From NCBI GenBank assembly GCA_025370075.1, contig CP073016.1, forward strand, positions 310,001-374,000: a stretch of DNA of 64,000 nt. The letters are read 5' to 3'. The notes under the pieces were generated by a model. That model saw only the letters and a program-made list of their open reading frames with translations. It had not been told where the DNA came from and did not search any database. Below are positions 51,995-61,558 of this stretch, in pieces. How positions within the stretch are numbered: position 1 is the stretch's first letter; each line of letters starts with the position of its first letter. Both the position numbers and the translations under genes were made by a program. This stretch comes from Chryseotalea sp. WA131a (GTDB lineage Bacteria > Bacteroidota > Bacteroidia > Cytophagales > Cyclobacteriaceae).

Positions 51995-53152
51995 ATGGAA
52001 ATAAAGTCTACTTACTTCATTGCCTTGTTAACCGTTGCCCTTTGTTGCAACAACACCTCTACGAAAGAAAATATAGGTAAGGAGTTGCCCGCCATCACCG
52101 AGGAGAGTGCCAAACTTCCACTGGACTTGATCAAGCTTCCGAAAGGATTTTCTATTTCAGTGTATGCCGAAGTAGAGGATGCACGCTCCATGGCGTTGTC
52201 ACTCTCGGGCACTTTGTTTGTTGGCAATCGCAGCGAAGACAAAGTGTATGCGGTGAAAGATACGGATGGCGATAAGGTTGCCGATAAAAAATGGGTGTTG
52301 GCAACAGGTTTGAATATGCCCAATGGTGTAGCCTTCAAAGACGGTGATTTATATGTAGCTGAAGTGAACAAGGTGCATAAGTTTGCAGGCATCGAATCAA
52401 AATTAGATAAACCCACTTCACAGGTGATTTACGATAAATTTCCGATCGAAAAGCACCACGGCTGGAAATACATTGCCTTCGGCCCTGATGGAAAACTGTA
52501 TGTGCCCGTAGGCGCACCTTGCAACATCTGCGAATCGAAAGACCCGATATATGCTTCCATTACCCGCATGAATGCCGATGGCACAGGTTTAGAGGTGTTT
52601 GCCAATGGTGTACGCAACACAGTTGGTTTTACATGGCACCCCACTACCAAAAATATTTGGTTCACCGATAATGGTCGTGATATGTTGGGCGATGATGTTC
52701 CGCCTTGCGAATTGAATACCGCTACTAAAGCAGGTCAACATTTTGGGTATCCCTATTGCCACGGTGGCACCATCAAAGACCCTGAGTTTGGCGACAAAAA
52801 ACCTTGCAGTGAATTTATTCAGCCCGCACAAAACTTAGGTGCGCACGTGGCACCGCTTGGATTGAAATTTTATACGGGCAGCATGTTCCCATCCGAATAC
52901 AAAAATCAAATCATCTTGGCGGAGCATGGCTCATGGAATCGTTCCAAGAAAAGCGGCTACAAGTTGAGCTTGGTAAAAGTAAACGAAGCAGGCAAAGCCA
53001 CCAGCTACACTACTTTCGCTAGCGGCTGGATGGACGATGCCACTCAAAAAGTGTGGGGCCGCCCCGTAGATGTATTGCTCATGCCCGATGGCTCGATGTT
53101 GGTGAGCGATGACCAAGCGGGGGTGATTTATAGGATTGTGTATAAGGTATGA
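51995..53152 (+). CDS. PQQ-type glucose/sorbosone dehydrogenase-like lipoprotein or exported protein
   Basis: 385 residues; an N-terminal hydrophobic stretch ends at CC (FIALLTVALCC), so it may be lipidated. Propeller motifs follow: GFSISVYAEVEDARSMALS, NGVAFKDGDLYVAEVNKVHK, HHGWKYIAFGPDGKLYVPVG, ANGVRNTVGFTWHP and LAEHGSWNRSKKSGYK. The Gly-Ser-Trp-Asn-Arg and GVRN elements are typical of the sorbosone dehydrogenase (GSDH) group, which oxidises aldoses using PQQ. Substrate unknown. Confidence 0.86.
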   Translation: MEIKSTYFIALLTVALCCNNTSTKENIGKELPAITEESAKLPLDLIKLPKGFSISVYAEVEDARSMALSLSGTLFVGNRSEDKVYAVKDTDGDKVADKKWVLATGLNMPNGVAFKDGDLYVAEVNKVHKFAGIESKLDKPTSQVIYDKFPIEKHHGWKYIAFGPDGKLYVPVGAPCNICESKDPIYASITRMNADGTGLEVFANGVRNTVGFTWHPTTKNIWFTDNGRDMLGDDVPPCELNTATKAGQHFGYPYCHGGTIKDPEFGDKKPCSEFIQPAQNLGAHVAPLGLKFYTGSMFPSEYKNQIILAEHGSWNRSKKSGYKLSLVKVNEAGKATSYTTFASGWMDDATQKVWGRPVDVLLMPDGSMLVSDDQAGVIYRIVYKV

Positions 53153-53233
53153 GCTGGCTTGCTTGTTTGAGATACCAACTTGGCGGTGGAGAAAAGCTGA
53201 AAGCCAAAGAAATTTAGCTAAAGCTTAAAAATA

Positions 53234-53249
53234 TACCCATTTGCGGGTA
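53234..53249 (+). promoter_or_regulatory. NarL-like 7-2-7 palindrome, copy 1
   Basis: TACCCAT-TT-GCGGGTA: two heptamers in opposite directions separated by 2 bp, the layout of NarL sites (TACYYMT). The 8-T run right after it (53253-53260) means it may also end transcription of the upstream dehydrogenase gene. The -7-like box lies 24 bp beyond its end. Confidence 0.5.
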
Positions 53250-53272
53250 TACTTTTTTTTGAGATCTCATGC

Positions 53273-53280
53273 TATTTTTG
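53273..53280 (+). promoter_or_regulatory. Bacteroidota -7 box before the two-component operon
   Basis: TATTTTTG matches TAnnTTTG, 26 bp before ATG 53307. Confidence 0.55.
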
Positions 53281-53306
53281 AGTTAAACCTTTAAACAAAG
53301 ACTATT

Positions 53307-53930
53307 ATGATTGACTTCCACAAATTAGATTTGGTAACCTGTGTTGATTTACGTAACACAGTAAATGGGGAAAAAGATGTCTTCCACTTGATTTATGGCT
53401 CGCAACTTTACGGGACTATTTTTGCTGTCTATGGTAAATTCATAGGAAATGAAGTTACAGTCGAGAACAAAGTCACTTATGAGGTATCAAAAATTTATCT
53501 GAAGTTACTTAATTATAAGGGAATGATTAATATTGGTTTTTCAGGATGTTTTGACTTTAAATCTAATGGTGAGGGTTTAAATGTTTTTGATTTTGGTGTT
53601 CAAGGAGCGAATAGTAACATTGAAGAGGAGTATGATTTTGAAGTGAAATTAGTAGTACCAAAGGGAGGAACTGTCCGATTGATATGCAATAGAACGCTTT
53701 TTCCTTTAGCGGATTTTAACACATACCTATCTAAAGGTGACCAGGTCGACCATAACGGTAAATGGCCATTCCAACCACCTAACACTCCTCTATTTGACTC
53801 CGAATTTCATGAAAGAGACGGGATAGATTTTTATATTAGAAATCCCAAGCCAGGAATGATAGGGGAGGATATTGAAGCGGGATTCGTGGGCAAGCGTTGC
53901 ATTCAAAGTGATCTGAATCTGATTTATTAA
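53307..53930 (+). CDS. Hypothetical protein, first gene of the two-component operon
   Basis: 207 residues, no signal peptide or membrane helix. Beta-rich (YGSQLYGTIFAVYGKF, VENKVTYEVSKIYLKLL), with a Cys in FSGCFDF. No family recognised. Its stop codon overlaps the next ATG by one base (TAATG), so its product is made with the histidine kinase and may modulate it. Confidence 0.7.
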   Translation: MIDFHKLDLVTCVDLRNTVNGEKDVFHLIYGSQLYGTIFAVYGKFIGNEVTVENKVTYEVSKIYLKLLNYKGMINIGFSGCFDFKSNGEGLNVFDFGVQGANSNIEEEYDFEVKLVVPKGGTVRLICNRTLFPLADFNTYLSKGDQVDHNGKWPFQPPNTPLFDSEFHERDGIDFYIRNPKPGMIGEDIEAGFVGKRCIQSDLNLIY

Positions 53931-55792
53931 TGAAAAAAAGGGTTGTTACTTTGGTTTGCCTGTTACTATGGTCAGCCAATGTTAATTCCCAGAAGAATCG
54001 AAATCTTTTTTTTCTCAAACTTTCTCAATTGGAGTTTGCTGATGCTCGGTCAAACGCGATCATGGAGAAAGATAGTCTTATGCGATTTGAAATGCTTCAA
54101 TTGGCAGACCTTCTTTTTTTCGAAGGACAAAGGGAAATTTCGTATTTTAAGTTAACAGTTTTGGATTCTTCCAGTGATTCGGAGTTGCAATGCCTCCGTG
54201 CTTTAAATAAGGGCTTTTTTTGTTTATTTTATGATTTGGTTAAGGGAAATGCATATAGGCATTTTTACAAGGCATATGAGTTAGCTGTCAGATCAGAAAA
54301 CATTTTATTGATAAAGGCTTCCTTGCTGGCATTTTTTAAGTATTATAATTTGGAAATTGCGCAAATAAGTGATTCCTACAAGACTCACTTGGATCACTTT
54401 GAACGATTAAAAACGGATTACTATGATGAAATTTGGCTGACCATTTATAAATTGATTTTCTATTCGAAGCTAAATACAACTGAACCTGAGTACTTCCGAT
54501 TAGTTCAATCATTGAATGAGTATAAAGAAAGAATTAATCCAAGTAGTCCAGTATTGGCATACGTTTTTTTTGAACAGGCAATTGCCTATGAAGTATCCGG
54601 AGACATATTGAATGAAAAATCTGTTGAGTATTTTAAAAAAGTGATTAGTCAAGCAAACGACTATCCATTTCTGAGAGACAAGAAATTCAATTCTCTCATT
54701 AAACTGGTAAATATCGAAACATCTAGAAAGAACTTTTTGAATGCAGAGCAATACTTAGTAAAAGCAAGAAGAGAAATTAATTTATCAGATACTCTTCGGT
54801 CTAACTACTACATCAATATCTACAATTCATTTCTTAATCATGCTATTGGCAAAAATGATAGCGCATTTCTTTACTTGAAAAAAGCTTTCGTTCAGGATTT
54901 TTACCTAGGCTACAAAAGGAATAATCTGGAAATGAACAGATTAAATGTTGAACTTAAAACACAAGAGAGAGAAAATGCCAATCTGCAATTACGCCAAAAT
55001 AGAACTTGGTTAACAGCGGGGCTTGTTGGTGTCGCGCTGCTTTTTTTGGTCAGCTACTTTGCCTATGCCAATCAGCGATCTAAGAACAGAATTCAAGCAA
55101 AGGAAAAAGAGGTTCAGGCCATGAAGTTAGAGAAGGTATTGAAGGATCAGGAGATAGTAGGCATCGATGCAATGATTGAGGGGCAAGAGAAAGAGCGGCA
55201 GCGAATAGCCAGTGAATTGCATGATAACTTAGGAAGCCTTCTCGCCACTATTAAGCTTCACTTTCATCACATCAAAGCTAACTTAGAGGGTAACGAAGCT
55301 GTTCAAACGGGTATGTTGCAAAAAACCGAAGACCTTCTTTCGGAAGCGTATCAAAAAGTGCGTGGCATTGCGCATGCGGGAAATGTGGGCGTTAATGCCA
55401 AGGACGGTTTACTGCCCGCAGTAAAGAAGTTTGCCTCGAAGGTTTCGATCTCCAATGAACTGAAAATTGAAGTGAAAGAACACGGAATGGATCAACGATT
55501 GGAAAATTCGTTAGAGATTACCGTTTTCAGAATGATTCAGGAATTGATTGCAAATGTGATTAAACATGCGCACGCTACAGAAATTGTTATTAGTTTAACA
55601 CACTACGACCAATCAATTAATTTGATGGTTGAAGATAATGGAATTGGTTTTGACATCTCTCAAATCAAGCCTCAAGAGACGATGGGTCTGCATTCAATAC
55701 AAAAAAGAATGGAGAGTTTGGGGGGCAGCGTTACCATCGATTCGATACCGCAAAAAGGCACCTCAATTATCATTGATATTCCAATTGTATGA
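53930..55792 (+). CDS. Membrane histidine kinase with TPR-like sensor and HisKA_3 domain
   Basis: 620 residues. Signal peptide (about 1-20), then a periplasmic helical region with TPR-like units (about 40-320), one membrane helix about 361-382, a coiled coil, the dimerisation domain with the phosphorylated His 431 (RIASELHDNLGSLLAT), and an HATPase domain (MIQELIANVIKHA, DNGIGFD, and GLHSIQKRMESLGG). This is the NarL-type kinase class. It overlaps the regulator gene by 4 bp. Signal unknown. Confidence 0.92.
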   Translation: MKKRVVTLVCLLLWSANVNSQKNRNLFFLKLSQLEFADARSNAIMEKDSLMRFEMLQLADLLFFEGQREISYFKLTVLDSSSDSELQCLRALNKGFFCLFYDLVKGNAYRHFYKAYELAVRSENILLIKASLLAFFKYYNLEIAQISDSYKTHLDHFERLKTDYYDEIWLTIYKLIFYSKLNTTEPEYFRLVQSLNEYKERINPSSPVLAYVFFEQAIAYEVSGDILNEKSVEYFKKVISQANDYPFLRDKKFNSLIKLVNIETSRKNFLNAEQYLVKARREINLSDTLRSNYYINIYNSFLNHAIGKNDSAFLYLKKAFVQDFYLGYKRNNLEMNRLNVELKTQERENANLQLRQNRTWLTAGLVGVALLFLVSYFAYANQRSKNRIQAKEKEVQAMKLEKVLKDQEIVGIDAMIEGQEKERQRIASELHDNLGSLLATIKLHFHHIKANLEGNEAVQTGMLQKTEDLLSEAYQKVRGIAHAGNVGVNAKDGLLPAVKKFASKVSISNELKIEVKEHGMDQRLENSLEITVFRMIQELIANVIKHAHATEIVISLTHYDQSINLMVEDNGIGFDISQIKPQETMGLHSIQKRMESLGGSVTIDSIPQKGTSIIIDIPIV

Positions 55793-56400
55793 TCAAGCTG
55801 GTGATAGCGGAAGATCATAATGCGCTCATTGATGGAGTGAAGCTTCTATTGGAAAAAGAAGAGGACATTCAATTTGTGGGATTTGCCAATAATGGAGAGC
55901 AGCTCTGCCAGTTGGTAAAAAATAAAAAACCTGATGTGGTTGTCACTGATATTAGAATGCCTGTGATGGACGGCATCACGGCCGCGCGAAGTATCTTAAA
56001 AGACCAACCAGATATCAAGGTAATTGCCTTTACTATGTTCGACCAAGATGAGGCTGTTCACCAAATGCTGGAGGCTGGTGCTAAGGGTTATATTCTTAAA
56101 AACTCTAGTTTGGCCGAATTACTGTTGGCCGTGCGAACCGTGTACGCTGGCAACAGCTATTTTGGTACAGGCGTTGCACAACCCAGTGGCGTTCAAATGC
56201 AAAAAGGGCTGCTCTCCAAGCGTCAGCTTGAAATATTGAAACTAATTGCTGTGGGTAAGACCAACCAAGAAATTGCCGATCAATTATTTATAGGCAAAAC
56301 CACCGTAGAGACACATCGCAAAAACATGATTCGCATCCTCAACCTGAAAGGTACAGGTGAACTACTACGTTACGCTTTAGAAAGCAAATACGATTTTTAA
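55789..56400 (+). CDS. NarL/LuxR-type response regulator
   Basis: 203 residues. Receiver domain with Asp 54 as phosphorylation site (VVVTDIRMPVMDG) and AEDH near residue 8; C-terminal LuxR helix-turn-helix from about 138 (LSKRQLEILKLIAVGKTNQE, then TVETHRKNMIRIL). Partner of the kinase encoded just before it. It may bind the paired TACCCAT palindromes at 53234 and 56433, since these follow the 7-2-7 layout of NarL sites; this is inference. Confidence 0.94.
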   Translation: MIKLVIAEDHNALIDGVKLLLEKEEDIQFVGFANNGEQLCQLVKNKKPDVVVTDIRMPVMDGITAARSILKDQPDIKVIAFTMFDQDEAVHQMLEAGAKGYILKNSSLAELLLAVRTVYAGNSYFGTGVAQPSGVQMQKGLLSKRQLEILKLIAVGKTNQEIADQLFIGKTTVETHRKNMIRILNLKGTGELLRYALESKYDF

Positions 56401-56432
56401 AAATTCATTTTAGGTTTTGTATGATTGAAAAA

Positions 56433-56448
56433 TACCCATGGTTGGGTA
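56433..56448 (+). promoter_or_regulatory. NarL-like 7-2-7 palindrome, copy 2
   Basis: TACCCAT-GG-TTGGGTA, same heptamer (TACCCAT) and same 2-bp gap as copy 1, again 24 bp ahead of a -7-like box. Confidence 0.5.
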
Positions 56449-56471
56449 TTTCAGAACCTTATCGACCACAC

Positions 56472-56479
56472 TACTTTTA
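56472..56479 (+). promoter_or_regulatory. -7-like box before the Sm-like gene
   Basis: TACTTTTA, one base off TAnnTTTG. Lies at the same distance from palindrome 2 as TATTTTTG does from palindrome 1. Confidence 0.35.
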
Positions 56480-56501
56480 CTTCGGTTAGTAAAAATTTAA
56501 G

Positions 56502-56774
56502 TTGAAAAATCAGATGGTTGCCACTATGCCTAAACCTATGGAAATTTTGTTGAAATTATTTTCAGGCGTGCAAACTCAAACATCATCAGAGAAGCCCATA
56601 CATGACACGACACTTTATAAAATAGAGACCGCAACGAATTCATATAACGGCCGCATTGTACACGATGATGGAGTAGCCATTTTATTTATGACGAGCCACG
56701 GCAAATCTGTGAAAATATTAAAGGAAAATGTGAAGAGTATTGTCATCGTCAATAACCAGAATTGGATAAACTAA
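56502..56774 (+). CDS. Small protein with possible Sm-like fold
   Basis: 90 residues, with possible starts TTG 56502, ATG 56514 or ATG 56526. The C-terminal half (YNGRIVHDDGVAILFMT, then GKSVKILKENVKSIVIVN) has the strand pattern of an Sm/Hfq fold: NG-x-I, bulky strand, then closing VKSIVIVN. This is suggestive only; the Hfq signature KH motif is missing. Another frame just after its stop (56770-56836) is Lys-rich and coiled (KLKEQNELLKAKKKNKDLKE), which may be a tail lost by a shift. Confidence 0.45.
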   Translation: MKNQMVATMPKPMEILLKLFSGVQTQTSSEKPIHDTTLYKIETATNSYNGRIVHDDGVAILFMTSHGKSVKILKENVKSIVIVNNQNWIN

Positions 56775-56870
56775 AAGAACAGAACGAACTTCTCAAGGCC
56801 AAAAAGAAAAATAAAGATTTGAAAGAAATCTCTTGATGTAACCCAATAAATCTAGAGCGATTTAAACTTT

Positions 56871-58444
56871 TTGCAAATTCTAATTCCAAAAACCGTGAAA
56901 TCAGAATTCTATTTTATGTTATTCCTTTTGATGGCGACATCCTCATGTTCACGTAGAACTTTTGAACCGGTGAGTACTTTTAGTCGCCAAGAAATAATGA
57001 CTTTTGGACCGACCGACTATGACATCTCAAAGTATGTTACAAAAACCCCTTTTGGCTCCCAGCCGCATATGCAAAAGACTGACCAAAAGGCGGCTGACCA
57101 ACGGGTTGAATTATACCGAAATGCCCAGTCACAGCGTGTAGCCGGTCCTATAGGTATCGGGTTGACTTTTGTGGGGTTGAAAAGTCTACTCGGTAGCTTA
57201 GAAGCTACGATTGGAACTGTTTCAGGTCAAATTCATGCTCAACTTACTAATTTGCTTTCGACAGCAAATGGTTTAGCTGCCCAGTGGGATCGAAGATTAA
57301 AAAATCGTTTAACCGAAACAATCGATCAACTCAACGCGCTAGAACGAAGGATAGTTGAAGACACTGAATCGTTTATTCGAATGTCACAGGAAACAATACG
57401 TTTGGTGGAGGCTGGTGCTATTGAAGCAGCTCGAGTTGCCGCTGGGGAGGCGGATATCGTAGCCTACAATACGACAACATTATTGGTAAGGAAAAAAGAA
57501 CCGCGGTTTGTATACCCCACGCCACTTGTCTTTAGGATCGGGTTGGAAGAACCTGTTGTAGCAATCCGGGGAAATTTTTTAGGCTTTAGGCCATACAATT
57601 TAAAAATAGGCCGCAACGCTACCGAACTCACACCATTGGGATTTTCATCTAATCAAGTGACGGTGAGGATTCCTGACTCTTACCTTGAAACAATAACAAC
57701 ACCTACTACAATTGACCTTTCGGCTGAACCTTGGTCAAGGAAAAAAAGGCTCTTATGGTGGGGTTACAAGTATGAAAAGATGCCAACTCAAACTGTTTTA
57801 GTCTCCGCAAACCCACGTGTTGACTATACCCTTGATGTGAGCATCACACCCTTAGCGAGTGTACCAACTTTTCATACATTTACCTACAACTTCTATGAAA
57901 GCGATGAAAATTGCAATGCGAATCGCAGGGTTGATCGGCTATATCCATTGCCCCTTGGATGGGAAATAGCAATGTGCTCACCCCGCCTCAGATTACTATC
58001 AACACGGCAAACTGCGGCTCTGGTCTAGTTGGAAATGGCGCATCCTATTCTGGCGATAATGCAGTACTTGTAGAAGCAAACCTTAAGGGATGTGGTACAA
58101 ATTGGATATTTAACTGTAAAGGCCGAGGTTGGTTGGGTTATACAGTGTATGCTCCTGCAAAGTCATATCAATATCAACCAATTGATAAATTTGTCGCAAA
58201 TGTTAAAGTGCCCAATCAAATTCAACGCACTTTCACTTTCGATTATCCATTAGCAAACATACCTCTTGACAACAGAGGTGTTAAATATCCTTACCGTGTT
58301 TCAATATTAATCGAAGAAGGAACCATAATCAAGAGAATTGAAATAAGTGATGTCAATCCCAATGCCGAAGGGGTTCGCTCGAGATTGGATAATAATAGGT
58401 TGACAATAGAGATGGATCCAATTACAAAGATTCTCACGTTTTAA
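56871..58444 (+). pseudogene. Lipoprotein gene interrupted by a frameshift, or two overlapping genes
   Basis: Frame 1 is open from 56871 (likely start GTG 56895 or ATG 56916, signal ending MATSSC) to 58028; frame 2 is open from ATG 57959 to 58444. Frame 1 loses protein-like composition after PLPLGWE, while frame 2 begins there with GNSNVLTPPQITINTANCGS. One base in TTGGATGGG separates them, so a single protein of about 520 residues is likely. The N-terminal part has a helical region (about 75-190), the rest is beta-rich. Function unknown. Confidence 0.6.
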
Positions 58445-58567
58445 TAATTTGATAGATGCTCAGCATCCTATCATTTTTCCCTTTTTCCGTTTTTAATTTT
58501 GAGATAACTGCGTATTTGGACTTGGGCTGCTCCACCAAACAAATTTTAGTTCCTCACAAATTCCCCC

Positions 58568-58596
58568 GCGGTCGGCTATTACCGACCGCTTTTTTT
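58568..58596 (+). terminator. Intrinsic terminator
   Basis: GCGGTCGG and CCGACCGC pair around CTATTA and are followed by seven T. It ends the 56871-58444 transcript. The rest of 58445-58816 shows no gene. Confidence 0.9.
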
Positions 58597-58816
58597 CATT
58601 TTGTATTTTCAAACCCACCCAAGCCTGAGGTTTCTTTCAGGATCAACAATCACCTCAGCCCCTGAGATGACTCTTTACTATTCATTGATGTTTTAAAACC
58701 TCAAATAATTCTCGTTTCCTTCTGAGAAACTTGATAACCCCCCGTTTTTTATAAGCAATTTCTGGCGTACATTTCCACTAATTATTTTCATTAGTAGAAA
58801 GCGAATTGGAAAGCGA

Positions 58817-60385
58817 ATGGCCGAAGACAAAAAACAACAACTCGAACAACAACTCTGGAAAATAGCCGACACCCTGCGCGGCAAAATGGACGCAGACGAT
58901 TTCCGCGATTACATTCTTGGCTTCATCTTCTACAAATACCTGAGCGAGAAGATGTACGACTATGCCACTCACATTTTAAAGCCTGATAATATTACCTACG
59001 ATCAGCTAAAGAATCGCAAAGACAAAAAAGCCTTGCTTGCCGCTGTGAAAGATGAAGCCCTGGATGCCCTCGGCTACTTCCTTGAACCCGATGAACTCTT
59101 CAGTGAAATTGCCCGCAGGGGAAACTCCGAAGGCAAGCCTAAGTTTATATTGGACGACCTCACCAAGATTCTCACGCACATTGAGCAGAGCACCATGGGC
59201 ACGGCCAGCGAAGAAGAGTTTGGCAACCTCTTCGAAGACCTTGACCTCACCAGCAGCAAGCTCGGCAAAAGTGAGAACGACAAAAATGAATTGATTGTAA
59301 AAGTACTCACGCACTTGCAGGATATTGATTTTGATTTGCACAATACCGAAAGCGATGTGCTGGGCGATGCCTACGAATACCTCATTGGCAAGTTTGCCAG
59401 CGGGGCAGGCAAGAAGGCCGGTGAGTTTTATACACCTCAACAAGTAAGCACCGTATTGGCGCGCCTGGTTACTACGGGCAAAACCAAACTCAAAAATGTT
59501 TACGACCCCACGTGTGGCTCCGGCTCGTTGTTATTGCGCGTGGCCAAAGAAGTAAATGAAAAAAACATTGGCAAGTTTTACGGGCAGGAGAGCAACCCCA
59601 CCACTTACAACTTGTGCCGCATGAACATGATCATGCACAACGTGCACTACAAAAAGTTTGACATTAAAAACGAAGACACGCTGGAGCGCCCTGCCCACCT
59701 CGACCTGCGCTTTGATGCCATTGTTGCCAACCCGCCTTTCTCTGCCGAGTGGAGTGCCAGCCCTTTGTTTATGAGTGACGACCGCTATGCACCTTATGGA
59801 AGGCTTGCACCAAAAGGCACAGCAGACTTTGCCTTTGTGCAGCACATGATACACCAACTGGCAGATGGCGGCACCATGGCATGTGTGTTGCCTCACGGTG
59901 TGCTGTTCCGTGGAGGTGCCGAAGGCCACATACGCGAGTACCTGATCAAAGAAAAGAACTACCTCGATGCCGTGATTGGCTTGCCCTCCAATATTTTTTA
60001 CGGTACGGGCATACCCACGTGCATTTTGGTGCTAAAGAAAAAGCGGCCGGATGCCGGCAGCATTTTATTTATAGATGCCAGCCAGCATTTTGAAAAAGTA
60101 AAAACACAAAACGTATTGCGCTCGGAGGACATCGATAAAATCATTAAAACGTATAAGACTCGCACTGCCGAAGATAAATACAGTTACGTAGCTTCGCTCG
60201 GTGAAATAGCCGAGAACGACTACAACCTGAACATACCCCGCTATGTAGATACGTTTGAAGAAGAAGAAGCCGTGAACTTAAAAGCGGTAGCAAAAGAATT
60301 GAAGAAGATGGAAGTGGATATGAAAGCTACTGATGTAACTATTGAAAAGTTTTGTAAAGAGTTGGGAATTGATACTCCCTTTTAA
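58817..60385 (+). CDS. hsdM: Type I restriction-modification methyltransferase HsdM
   Basis: 522 residues. N-terminal helical HsdM_N domain (LWKIADTLRGKMDADDFRDY, YKYLSEKMY), then the N6-adenine methyltransferase with SAM motif DPTCGSGSLLLR at about 230-241 and catalytic NPPF at 305-308. GEFYTPQQVS before the SAM motif is typical. First gene of the locus hsdM-rhuM-hsdS-GxxExxY-hsdR. It modifies target adenines with HsdS. Confidence 0.96.
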   Translation: MAEDKKQQLEQQLWKIADTLRGKMDADDFRDYILGFIFYKYLSEKMYDYATHILKPDNITYDQLKNRKDKKALLAAVKDEALDALGYFLEPDELFSEIARRGNSEGKPKFILDDLTKILTHIEQSTMGTASEEEFGNLFEDLDLTSSKLGKSENDKNELIVKVLTHLQDIDFDLHNTESDVLGDAYEYLIGKFASGAGKKAGEFYTPQQVSTVLARLVTTGKTKLKNVYDPTCGSGSLLLRVAKEVNEKNIGKFYGQESNPTTYNLCRMNMIMHNVHYKKFDIKNEDTLERPAHLDLRFDAIVANPPFSAEWSASPLFMSDDRYAPYGRLAPKGTADFAFVQHMIHQLADGGTMACVLPHGVLFRGGAEGHIREYLIKEKNYLDAVIGLPSNIFYGTGIPTCILVLKKKRPDAGSILFIDASQHFEKVKTQNVLRSEDIDKIIKTYKTRTAEDKYSYVASLGEIAENDYNLNIPRYVDTFEEEEAVNLKAVAKELKKMEVDMKATDVTIEKFCKELGIDTPF

Positions 60386-60398
60386 AAAAGCATTGAAT

Positions 60399-61448
60399 AT
60401 GGCTGAAGAAAAAAACATTATTATATACAAAACACAGGATGGTAAAGCGTCCGTTTCACTTTTAACTAAAGATGGCACCGTATGGATGAACCAAAACCAA
60501 CTGGCCGAACTTTTTGACACCTCGGTGCCCAACATCAGCATGCATATATCTAATATATTGGAAGATAGTGAGTTACTGGCAAATTCAGTTATTAAGAATT
60601 ACTTAACAACTGCCGCAGATGGCAAGAATTACGAAGTTACCTTCTACAGCCTTGATATGATACTGGCCATTGGTTTCCGCGTGCGCAGCAAGCGGGGTAC
60701 ACAATTCCGCCAATGGGCTAACCGCAACCTGAAAGAGTACATGGTGAAGGGTTTTGTGATGGATGATGAGCGCCTGAAAAACCCAGATGGCCGCCCCGAC
60801 TACTTTGATGAATTGCTCGCACGCATACGCGACATACGCGCCTCAGAAAAAAGATTCTACCAAAAAGTGCGCGATCTGTTTGCTCTGAGTAGCGACTACG
60901 ATGCCACCGATAAAGCCACCCAAATGTTTTATGCCGAAACGCAAAATAAATTGCTGTTTGCCATTACCTCTAAAACAGCAGCAGAAATTGTGGTGAGCCG
61001 TGCCAATGCCGGTGCGCCCAACATGGCGCTCACCAGTTGGAAAAGAACCGTAGTGCGCAAGCAGGATATTTACATCGCTAAAAATTATCTGAATCATGAT
61101 GAACTGGACAGCCTGAACAGATTAGTAACCGTGTTTTTGGAAACTGCAGAACTGCGCGCCAAGAACAAGCAAGACCTGTTAATGGACTTTTGGCGAGATA
61201 ACGTGGATAAAATTATTGCGCTAAGTGATAAACAACTGCTCACGCATGCGGGCAGCCTGAGCCATGCCCAAATGGAAAAATTGGTAGAAGCCCAATACGA
61301 AAAATTTGATACCGAAAGAAAACAATACGAAGCCCAACAAGCCGATGCTACCGATCTGGCAGAACTCAAAGCACTGGAAGAAAAAATAAAAGCAAAGCCA
61401 GTGACTAAGCCAACTTCAAAAAAATCAAAGCCATCACACAAATCTTAA
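60399..61448 (+). CDS. rhuM: RhuM family protein
   Basis: 349 residues from ATG 60399, 13 bp after hsdM. TVWMNQNQLAELFDTSVPNI, then NISMHISNIL and FYSLDMILAIGFRVRSKRGT, then FRQWANRNLKEYMVKGFVMD are the RhuM/DUF3071-like virulence protein signature. The first block is a winged helix resembling Bro/KilA-type binding domains. RhuM was named in Salmonella for a virulence effect, but its many copies beside hsd genes suggest a role tied to restriction-modification. The C-terminus is Lys-rich. Biochemical role unknown. Confidence 0.88.
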   Translation: MAEEKNIIIYKTQDGKASVSLLTKDGTVWMNQNQLAELFDTSVPNISMHISNILEDSELLANSVIKNYLTTAADGKNYEVTFYSLDMILAIGFRVRSKRGTQFRQWANRNLKEYMVKGFVMDDERLKNPDGRPDYFDELLARIRDIRASEKRFYQKVRDLFALSSDYDATDKATQMFYAETQNKLLFAITSKTAAEIVVSRANAGAPNMALTSWKRTVVRKQDIYIAKNYLNHDELDSLNRLVTVFLETAELRAKNKQDLLMDFWRDNVDKIIALSDKQLLTHAGSLSHAQMEKLVEAQYEKFDTERKQYEAQQADATDLAELKALEEKIKAKPVTKPTSKKSKPSHKS

Positions 61449-61558
61449 CTATGATTTTTGTGATTAATATGATTAAGATGAAAACTGATAACCACTAACT
61501 AAGATGAAAGGAAATTCACGTCAATCACAAGAATCAAACAAATCATAGTGCAGACAAT
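61449..61558. repeat. Palindromic element between rhuM and hsdS
   Basis: ACTATGATTTTTGTGATT at the left pairs with AATCACAAGAATC...AAATCATAGT at the right, then CAGACAAT leads into ATG of hsdS. Same end sequence (ATAGTGCAGACAA) as the element inside hsdS. Confidence 0.7.
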
